Below, piece after piece: positions 7,189-13,526 of a DNA stretch of 16,070 nt. Made by a program: the position numbers and the translations under genes. The notes beneath the pieces were generated by a model, which was not told where the DNA came from, searched no databases, and worked only from the letters and a program-made list of their open reading frames with translations. The DNA is from Tyzzerella sp. UBA1042 (GTDB taxonomy: Bacteria; Bacillota; Clostridia; Lachnospirales; Anaerotignaceae): assembly GCA_002316675.1 (NCBI GenBank), contig DCDZ01000001.1, forward strand, positions 44,410-60,479. The letters are read 5' to 3'. The number at the start of each line of letters is the position of its first letter. The stretch's first letter is position 1.

Positions 7189-8073
7189 ATGCGACCATAT
7201 CAAATTATTTCCGACAGCTCTTGTGACATTGCGCCGGAATACATAAATAAAGCCGACCTGGGGATTGTTCCCTTTTTTGTTTCCTTTGACGGAGAGACAT
7301 ATTATAAAGAAATTTATGAGCTCACACCAAATACGTTTTATGACAGAATCAATCAAAGTTCTATTTTTCCGAAAACATCACAGCCAACCATTCAGGACTA
7401 TACGGATGTTTTTGAGCCGTATCTCAAAGCGGAAAAGGACATTCTTTGCCTGTGCTTAACCTCTAATTTCAGCGGTTCTTATCAAAGTGCAGTCAATGCC
7501 AAGCACATTCTGGATGAAAGCTATCCGGAAGCCAGAATTGAGGTCATAGATTCCAGAAATGTCACGGGAATTCAAGGCCTACTGGTTTGGGAAGCCCTCC
7601 GTATGCGGGATAAAGGCTACACATTAGACCAGCAATTAGAAAAAATTGAAGCCTTGAAAGGCACCACCAAAATCAACTTTACCGTGGATTCTCTGGAGCA
7701 TCTGCAAAAAGGCGGCAGGATCGGCAAAGCCGCTGCATTGGCAGGCACGATTTTAAACATTAAACCCATCATTGTTGCCCAACACGGCGAGCTGTTCCCC
7801 GAAAGTAAGGTCAGAGGGCACAAAAAAGCCCTTCGCACCATTATGGAGATGACAAGACAGGAAATTGGGGATAAAAAAGACCAATACCGTTTGCTTTTAC
7901 TTTATGCAGAAAAAGAACGCAAAGAAATGACGGCGGCCTTGGCCGCAGAGCTTTCGGCCGAGGGCTATGAATTGATTGATCCCCCGCTGGCGCAGGTGGG
8001 TATTACCATCGGCACCCATGCAGGCCCCACCGCCATTGGAATTTGCTATATTAAAAAACATGAGGTTGTTTAA
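7189..8073 (+). CDS. DegV family fatty-acid-binding protein
   Basis: This 294-residue soluble protein is of the DegV/FakB type. The family binds a fatty acid in a deep pocket, and some members present it to the kinase FakA for phosphorylation. Diagnostic blocks are ISDSSCDI (7-14), the TSQP motif (63-66) and TSNFSGSYQSA (91-101), both lining the fatty-acid head group in known structures. VDSLEHLQKGGRIGK (166-180) and the C-terminal GITIGTHAGPTAIGICY are also present. Full length for the family. GGAGGT sits 5 bases before the ATG, and a consensus promoter and a terminator make it a single-gene unit. No fakA-like gene is in this window, so a FakB role is only a family-based possibility. Note the lone divergent position from topB. 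Confidence 0.93.
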   Translation: MRPYQIISDSSCDIAPEYINKADLGIVPFFVSFDGETYYKEIYELTPNTFYDRINQSSIFPKTSQPTIQDYTDVFEPYLKAEKDILCLCLTSNFSGSYQSAVNAKHILDESYPEARIEVIDSRNVTGIQGLLVWEALRMRDKGYTLDQQLEKIEALKGTTKINFTVDSLEHLQKGGRIGKAAALAGTILNIKPIIVAQHGELFPESKVRGHKKALRTIMEMTRQEIGDKKDQYRLLLLYAEKERKEMTAALAAELSAEGYELIDPPLAQVGITIGTHAGPTAIGICYIKKHEVV

Positions 8074-8090
8074 CGGCTTTGTAATTGAAG

Positions 8091-8140
8091 GAAAAGAGGA
8101 CTTCCTCCCATAAAAATCGAGGGCAGTCCTTTTTCTTTTT
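8091..8140. terminator. bidirectional intrinsic terminator between degV and the carboxypeptidase gene
   Basis: AGGACT (8097-8102) pairs with AGTCCT (8125-8130), and an inner TCCTC/GAGGG stem continues after a one-base bulge. A-rich bases upstream pair with the T-run. Toward plus, TTTTTCTTTTT follows (8130-8140), suited to ending degV. Toward minus, the hairpin is followed by CTTTTCCTT, so it may also end the mutS-to-carboxypeptidase run. It lies 20-70 bases from the degV stop and about 50 bases from the other stop. The stretch 8141-8188 holds two copies of a TTTTTTCTGAAA-like sequence and nothing else I recognise. Confidence 0.75.
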
Positions 8141-8188
8141 GTCATTTCATCTTTTTTCTGAAAGAAACTCTTTTTTTCTGAAAAATCA

Positions 8189-9712
8189 TCAGAATCTTCT
8201 TCTTCTGCCTCTGCCTCTGCGGGAAAGAGGCTTACGGAAGGAATAGCCTCTGGATCTCCTTCTGCGCCTTCCTAAAATACGGAAAAGAATGAAAAGCACA
8301 ACCCCTGCAACCACCAGAGCGCCTAAGCCAATCAGTCCCTTCACCGAGAATACAATTGAGCCAAAGTTTTTAAAGAAATACTTGATATTGCTCCAAATAG
8401 TTCCTTTGGAAACCTCTCGCCCTGTGTAAACCTCCGCAGTCAAAATGGTTTTTCCATCAATCTGGAAATCCACCGTCCCGATTTTGGTATCCTTTGCAAG
8501 GGGCGCCTTGAGCTTTAACACCTCATCCTTGCCCATGGATACCAACGCTTCATCATAAACGGCGGCCTTTGTCACCTGTGCCGCCATGCCCGTAGGCAGA
8601 TATGCTATTTCGTCACGGTCAAACACCGCATCAAGGGTATCTCCCTCCAAGCGGTTATGCTTTACCAAAGGTACCGTTTCCAACACTTCCCCTGCCTTGC
8701 CCAACTCCACCTTCTCATAGGCATCAAAGCCAAACTCAAACAGATTTTTTCCATCCACCCAACGCCCGGGGTCAGAGGAATTGAAAATAATGGCAATCAG
8801 CGTAGTTCCGTCTTTTTTGGCCGATGCCGCAACACAATCGCCGGCCTCATTGGTGAAGCCTGTCTTGATTCCCGAAGCATAGCCATAGCTATACTCATTG
8901 TTTGTGATGAGAAGATTATGGCTTTTCCATGCATAATCCAGGGTTTTCATGCCATCATCCTCAGTAAATAAATTGTCTGCACCGTTTCCGGAAAAGCTCT
9001 TTTCATTGGCAATTTCCGCTAAAGTGCTATTTTCAAGATATTCTTTGGCAAACAAGGCCATATCATAGGCACAGCTGTAATGGCTATCGTCATGGTATCC
9101 ATGGGCATTGGTAAAATGGGTATTCACCGCCCCAAGGGCCTTGGCCTTTTCATTCATCAGCCCCGCAAAAGCATCCTGACATTCCGCAAAGGACAAATTT
9201 TCATTTTTTTGAACCTTTTTTGCAACGGCGGCGGCTAACACATTGGCAGAATCGTTTCCGGAAGGAATGATTAAGCCACGGATCAAATTTTTCACCGTTA
9301 TGGTTTCTCCAACCAAATGCCCGGCCTTGCTGGAATCCAAAGAGACCTCATTGATTTCCGTTCCCACCGTAATCAATTCGTCCGGCTTGAAATAATCCAT
9401 CACCACAAGGGCGGTAATCATCTTTGTCATGCTGGCAGGATACATTTTATCTTTAGCATTTTTATCATACAAAATTGTCCCGGTGGATTGTTCCACCAAA
9501 ATGGCTGTCCCTGCGGTGATTTCCGGCGGGTTTTCAGCCTGGGCAAAGGCAGTTTGCAGTGCGGGCATTTCCGCAGGCGTTTCTGCCTCTGCCGCATTTT
9601 GGGCAGCCTCTTCCCCTTGTGGGGGGGCTTCCTTCTTCCCACATCCGGCAAGGCCTAGGCTTACTGTCATTGCCAACAAGAAGGCCGTCTTTTTCCAAAT
9701 TTGCTTTTTCAT
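8189..9712 (-). CDS. D-alanyl-D-alanine carboxypeptidase, lipoprotein type with basic C-terminal tail
   Basis: This 507-residue serine peptidase S11 family enzyme removes the terminal D-Ala from peptidoglycan pentapeptides outside the membrane. The three active-site motifs are clear: S94-M-T-K97 in YPASMTKM, S151-G-N153, and K283-T-G285 in GIKTGFTN. The N-terminus is a signal peptide with lipobox LAGC (C24 the likely lipid-modified residue), followed by an Ala/Glu/Pro-rich linker to about 65. After the catalytic domain comes a beta-rich domain, then a hydrophobic helix at about 457-480 and 27 residues dominated by arginine. A lipid anchor plus a transmembrane helix with an Arg-rich, presumably cytoplasmic, tail is unusual for this family, where an amphipathic C-terminal anchor is normal. 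An AAAGGA site precedes the ATG. It is the last gene of the mutS-led run. DacF-like or DacA-like function cannot be separated here. Confidence 0.92.
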   Translation of the reverse strand: MKKQIWKKTAFLLAMTVSLGLAGCGKKEAPPQGEEAAQNAAEAETPAEMPALQTAFAQAENPPEITAGTAILVEQSTGTILYDKNAKDKMYPASMTKMITALVVMDYFKPDELITVGTEINEVSLDSSKAGHLVGETITVKNLIRGLIIPSGNDSANVLAAAVAKKVQKNENLSFAECQDAFAGLMNEKAKALGAVNTHFTNAHGYHDDSHYSCAYDMALFAKEYLENSTLAEIANEKSFSGNGADNLFTEDDGMKTLDYAWKSHNLLITNNEYSYGYASGIKTGFTNEAGDCVAASAKKDGTTLIAIIFNSSDPGRWVDGKNLFEFGFDAYEKVELGKAGEVLETVPLVKHNRLEGDTLDAVFDRDEIAYLPTGMAAQVTKAAVYDEALVSMGKDEVLKLKAPLAKDTKIGTVDFQIDGKTILTAEVYTGREVSKGTIWSNIKYFFKNFGSIVFSVKGLIGLGALVVAGVVLFILFRILGRRRRRSRGYSFRKPLSRRGRGRRRRF

Positions 9713-9733
9713 TACGCATATCCTTTCTTTCTT

Positions 9734-10636
9734 TTATTTTTCTATCTTGAAAAATTCCTCTTTAAATGCTTTGAAAGCTTCGTTATATTTTTCAAAGTGC
9801 AAGCGTGGAAAGGCTTTGTATAAACGGCGCTCGGTAAGGGTACTCTTTTTTAGAATTCTTTGTCGTCTTTCTAACCGCTCCTTTATTTCTGATAAAAAAT
9901 ATTCAAAGCGCAGACGCTCTTCAGCTTTTAATTGCCGCATTTGTCCGGTGTGTTCCTCAATTTTTTCCCTCAAATTGGCCATAGCCTCGGAAATGGGCAA
10001 GCCCTCCAAGTATTCCAAAAGCTCTTTCCTTGCTTCAAATATTTTTACGCTTTCCATTCTTTCACGCAGGCCAAGCCTTGCTTCCTCCAGCTTTTCAATT
10101 TTTTCCTTCAACTGCAGGATATTCATTACCGTTACGCTGGTATCTGCAATCAAATAAATTAAGATGGCTGTCCCCGCAAATTCTGCGATTGTACGGGGAA
10201 TCCAACGAACAAAATCGGCAATGGGCGGCTGAATAACCGTCAGCATGACAACGGAAAGGGCGCCCCACTCCAAGGAACGGCGCAAGCAAATCCTCCCCTG
10301 CAAATTCAAAGGCATTTCGCTGTAATCCCACCATGTAGCATGAAAAAGCTTCTCCAGAAACAGGGAAATAAAATACTCAACAACGGTGGCAATCAAAACA
10401 CCGCCCAAAAAGACCCATGCCAAATTGCCCATGGCTGGGGTTAGGGCAAGAATCACCAAAACTGCCCCCGTTCCATAAATGGGGCAGAACGGCCCTCGAA
10501 TAAACCCACGGTTCACCCATTCTTTATTTGTGGCTGATACAAATAAAGATTCTAATGCCCATCCCAGAAAACTGTAAATGAGAAAATAAAAATATAGTTC
10601 ATAAAAAGGAAACTCAAAAAGCTCGGTCGTCCACAT
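9734..10636 (-). CDS. CmpB-like putative membrane protein (PF06541) with coiled-coil tail
   Basis: The 300-residue protein resembles the family labelled 'putative ABC-transporter type IV' (CmpB, PF06541), whose function is not established. Recognisable blocks are FLGWALES (23-30), NRGFIRGPFCPIYGTG (42-57), and TWWDYSEMPLNLQGRICL (101-118). About five hydrophobic segments fall between 10 and 170. Residues about 172-265 are Glu/Lys/Arg-rich with heptad-like spacing and look like a long coiled coil, then a short basic and aromatic tail follows. No ATPase motif is present, so the transporter label has no support here. Six bases separate the miaA stop from its ATG, with AGAAGTGA overlapping that stop, which suggests translational coupling. 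It sits between miaA and a wall carboxypeptidase, so a cell-envelope role is a guess from context. Confidence 0.8.
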   Translation of the reverse strand: MWTTELFEFPFYELYFYFLIYSFLGWALESLFVSATNKEWVNRGFIRGPFCPIYGTGAVLVILALTPAMGNLAWVFLGGVLIATVVEYFISLFLEKLFHATWWDYSEMPLNLQGRICLRRSLEWGALSVVMLTVIQPPIADFVRWIPRTIAEFAGTAILIYLIADTSVTVMNILQLKEKIEKLEEARLGLRERMESVKIFEARKELLEYLEGLPISEAMANLREKIEEHTGQMRQLKAEERLRFEYFLSEIKERLERRQRILKKSTLTERRLYKAFPRLHFEKYNEAFKAFKEEFFKIEK

Positions 10637-10642
10637 TCGTCA

Positions 10643-11590
10643 TCACTTCTTTGCCAGAATACTTTTTTCTTCCAAATACGCCGTAATCTCCTTGATAGCC
10701 ATTTTCAAATCCGCCTTTGACATATCCACCCATAGCCCGTCTAGCTGACGGCGAAACCAGGTCAGCTGGCGCTTTGCAAAATGGCGGGTGCTCTTTTTCA
10801 GCTGTTCCACAGCCGCCTCCAAAGGGCATTCCCCTCTGAAATAAGGCATAAATTCTTTATAGCCTAAGCCCTGCATAGAAACCAGCTCCGGGGAATAGTC
10901 TTTTTCCAAAAGACCCTTGACCTCTTCCGGCAGGCCCTGCTCCATCATGCTATCAACCCGATGATTGATCCGTTCATACAGCTTTTCCCGCTCCATGGTT
11001 AAAATAATGACAGCGGCTTGATAGGGGCTTTCCTTCTCCTTCTGCAAGGCATTATGCTTTGAGAATTTCTCTCCCGTTAAAAAATGATATTCTAAAGCCC
11101 GGGTGGTACGCTTCACATTATTTGCGTGAATGGTTGCGGCATATTCCGGGTCAATCTCCACCAGTCTTTGGAATAATGCCTGAGGGCCTTCTTTTTGTGC
11201 TTGGTCATAACAGGCCGCACGAAAGGCAGGGGCATTCTCCGTTTCGGTAAACTCATTATCAAAAAGCAATGCATTCATATAAAAGCCTGTCCCCCCAACA
11301 ATAATGGGAATTTTTCCTTTTTCCCAAATTTTATGCATATATTCCTTGGCCTTTTGCTGAAAAAGCATCACGTTATATTCTTCATCAGGATATAGCTCAT
11401 CCACCAGATAATGGGGAACGCCCCGCTTCTCTTCCTCCGTCACCTTGGCCGTACCGATGTCCATATATCGATACACCTGCATAGAATCACCGGAAATGAT
11501 CTCTCCGTTGATGCGCTTTGCCAAAGCAATGGATAATGCAGTTTTTCCGCAGGCAGTGGGCCCGCCAATCATTACCAAAGGTTTTTTCAT
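10643..11590 (-). CDS. miaA: tRNA dimethylallyltransferase
   Basis: MiaA (315 residues, normal for the family) transfers a dimethylallyl group to N6 of A37 in tRNAs that read UNN codons, the first step toward ms2i6A. The P-loop GPTACGKT is at 10-17, followed by DSMQVYRYMDIGTAK (35-49) with the catalytic aspartate, and IIVGGTGFYMNALL (95-108), all hallmark blocks. The C-terminal region carries KKSTRHFAKRQLTWFRR, the usual tRNA-contact end. AAAGGATGA precedes the ATG at 11590 and the gap to mutL is 11 bases. The order mutS-mutL-miaA is common in Firmicutes; hfq, which often follows miaA, is not seen here, and the next gene is the CmpB-like one. Confidence 0.97.
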   Translation of the reverse strand: MKKPLVMIGGPTACGKTALSIALAKRINGEIISGDSMQVYRYMDIGTAKVTEEEKRGVPHYLVDELYPDEEYNVMLFQQKAKEYMHKIWEKGKIPIIVGGTGFYMNALLFDNEFTETENAPAFRAACYDQAQKEGPQALFQRLVEIDPEYAATIHANNVKRTTRALEYHFLTGEKFSKHNALQKEKESPYQAAVIILTMEREKLYERINHRVDSMMEQGLPEEVKGLLEKDYSPELVSMQGLGYKEFMPYFRGECPLEAAVEQLKKSTRHFAKRQLTWFRRQLDGLWVDMSKADLKMAIKEITAYLEEKSILAKK

Positions 11591-11601
11591 TCAATCATCC
11601 T

Positions 11602-13509
11602 TTAATTCTGGATTCGTTTAAACTTCTTTTCCAGCTCATATTTTGTCATTTCAATAATTGTGGGTCTTCCATGGGGGCAGGTAAAGGGGTGCTCCAACCG
11701 CAGCAGCCGCCCGATCAGTGCCTCTGCCTCTTGAAAGCTTAGGCGGTCATGGCCTTTGACTGCCGCTTTACAAGCCATGGTGGCCACAGCCAAAAGCTTT
11801 GCATCGTATACGGAGCGTATTTTTTGCTCGGAAAGGCCGTCTAAAATTTCTGTAAAAAATCCCGTTCCGCTAGGCTCCTTCAACAAATAAGGCACCGCTT
11901 TTAAAGCATATTGATTTTCAGCAAAAGCTTCCAAGGCAAAGCCGAAGCCCTCCAAAAGAGCCTTGTTTTCTTTCAGTGTTTCCACCTCGGCAGGGGTCAA
12001 ATGCAGCATTTGGGGCACCAAAAGCCTTTGGGATACAATGCTTTCCGCTTGAAATCGGCTCATAAATTCTTCAAACAAAATGCGCTCATGGGCGGCGTGC
12101 TGATCGATCAAATAAAAGGAATCTCCCTGCTCAATCAGCCAATAGGTTTGAAAAAGCTGTCCAATAACACGGTATTGCTTAAAAAACGGCTCCGCCTTGG
12201 GCGCTTCTTCCGGGCTCTCGATCTCGATGTTTTGCGGAACCGCTCCATTGGCTTCTGGAACGATTTCTGGGGGGGCGCTATTCTCTCCCTTCCCATCCAT
12301 GAAAAAAGCCTCCGCCCTTTGGCGCACCTGATTTCGCACACCGCTTTGACGGTGAAGCAGCTGATCCACTGTTTTCCCTGTGCCGGAGGGCACGCCTTCC
12401 CGGGCAAAGGCAGGCTGTTCTTTTTTATAGGCAGGAATATCTTCAATTTTTTGCTGCTCCCCAGGCTTTTCCGCCGCTTTTACGGAAGGGGCTTTATCCC
12501 AGCTGACTTGGGGAATCAAAACCGACTGGTCTAGTGTTTTTGAAACTGCATCATAAAAAAAGTCATAGACTTCATCGTCATTTTTAAACCGTACCTCCAG
12601 CTTTGCAGGATGCACATTCACATCAACCTGACTGGGCGGCACCTCTAGGTTTAAAACAAAAACAGGAAATTTCCCAATTAACAATCGAGTTTTATAGGCA
12701 TCCTCCACCGCCGTTGCAACCACCTTATTTTTAATGAAGCGTCCATTGATAAACAGATTTTCGTAATTTCTGTTTCCCCGGGAAAGCTCCGGTTTCCCTA
12801 TTAACCCCGAAAGGGCATAGTCCCCCTTTTGATAGGTCAAAGAAACCATGCTATTGGCGGCTTCCTTTCCATACACATAAAAAACAGAGGCCTTTAAATC
12901 AGCATTGCCCGCAGTATGCAACATAGTTGTATCGTTATTGATAAACCGGAAGGATACCTCCGGATGTCCCAATGCCAGCTTATTCATCAGGTCAGACACA
13001 AAACCGCTTTCTGCTGCCGGTTTTTTTAAAAATTTACGCCGTGCAGGCACATTATAAAATAAATTTTTTACCGTTATGGCCGTGCCCTCGGTGCAAGAGG
13101 TATCCTGAATGGTTTTGATTTCTCCTCCATGAATTTCAACAAGGGTGCCTGTTTCTTCACTCTTTGTTTTGGTCAGCATTTCAACCTGAGAAACGGCGGC
13201 AATGCTGGCTAAGGCCTCACCGCGAAAGCCCAATGTAAAAATATGCTCTAAGTCTTCAATTTCATTCATCTTACTGGTGGCATGGCGCAAAAAAGCGGTT
13301 TTCACCTGCTCTTTGGGTATGCCGCTGCCGTTATCTAAAATACGAATATAGGAAATGCCGCCTTCCTTAATTTCCACCGTGACGGCCGTAGCCCCCGCAT
13401 CAATGGCATTTTCCACAAGCTCCTTTACCACGGATTTGGGCGATTCCACCACTTCACCCGCAGCAATTTTATTAATTGTTTTCGCATCTAACAGTTGAAT
13501 GGATTGCAA
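11602..13509 (-). CDS. mutL: DNA mismatch repair protein MutL (endonuclease type), TTG start
   Basis: This 635-residue GHKL ATPase acts after MutS has bound a mismatch. ATPase motifs: ENAIDAGA (33-40), DNGSGI (59-64), GFRGEAL (94-100), and NVPARRKFLK (153-162). A variable linker of about 335-440 leads to a C-terminal domain with the metal-dependent nicking signature DQHAAHERILFE (469-480), ACK at 579-581, and CPHGRP (611-616), so it should nick DNA itself, as in bacteria without MutH. QRLLVP at 494-499 corresponds to the sliding-clamp-contact motif known from B. subtilis MutL. The start codon is TTG at 13509-13507, with GGAGG 6 bases upstream; the protein begins MQSIQLLDAKTINKIAAGEV as the family does, and no ATG is available nearby. 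It lies 17 bases after mutS. Confidence 0.97.
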   Translation of the reverse strand: MQSIQLLDAKTINKIAAGEVVESPKSVVKELVENAIDAGATAVTVEIKEGGISYIRILDNGSGIPKEQVKTAFLRHATSKMNEIEDLEHIFTLGFRGEALASIAAVSQVEMLTKTKSEETGTLVEIHGGEIKTIQDTSCTEGTAITVKNLFYNVPARRKFLKKPAAESGFVSDLMNKLALGHPEVSFRFINNDTTMLHTAGNADLKASVFYVYGKEAANSMVSLTYQKGDYALSGLIGKPELSRGNRNYENLFINGRFIKNKVVATAVEDAYKTRLLIGKFPVFVLNLEVPPSQVDVNVHPAKLEVRFKNDDEVYDFFYDAVSKTLDQSVLIPQVSWDKAPSVKAAEKPGEQQKIEDIPAYKKEQPAFAREGVPSGTGKTVDQLLHRQSGVRNQVRQRAEAFFMDGKGENSAPPEIVPEANGAVPQNIEIESPEEAPKAEPFFKQYRVIGQLFQTYWLIEQGDSFYLIDQHAAHERILFEEFMSRFQAESIVSQRLLVPQMLHLTPAEVETLKENKALLEGFGFALEAFAENQYALKAVPYLLKEPSGTGFFTEILDGLSEQKIRSVYDAKLLAVATMACKAAVKGHDRLSFQEAEALIGRLLRLEHPFTCPHGRPTIIEMTKYELEKKFKRIQN

Positions 13510-13520
13510 GGATATCCTCC
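13507..13520 (-). promoter_or_regulatory. RBS and non-ATG start of mutL
   Basis: Minus strand: GGAGG (13520-13516), then ATATCC and TTG (13509-13507). The strong Shine-Dalgarno sequence supports a TTG start, which may lower MutL output relative to MutS. Confidence 0.75.
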
Positions 13521-13526
13521 TTTCTT

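Noticed and set aside
8141..8188. Two TTTTTTCTGAAA-like direct repeats
   Set aside because: Only about 12 bases each in a T-rich untranslated stretch. No function is supported.
9429..10157. A 242-codon plus-strand open frame
   Set aside because: It spans the antisense of two well-supported genes and their junction, with a Ser/Phe/Lys-rich composition and no recognisable domain.
11911..12534. A 207-codon plus-strand open frame
   Set aside because: It lies wholly antisense to mutL, covering the linker and nicking domain. It has no motif and is explained by the mutL coding frame.
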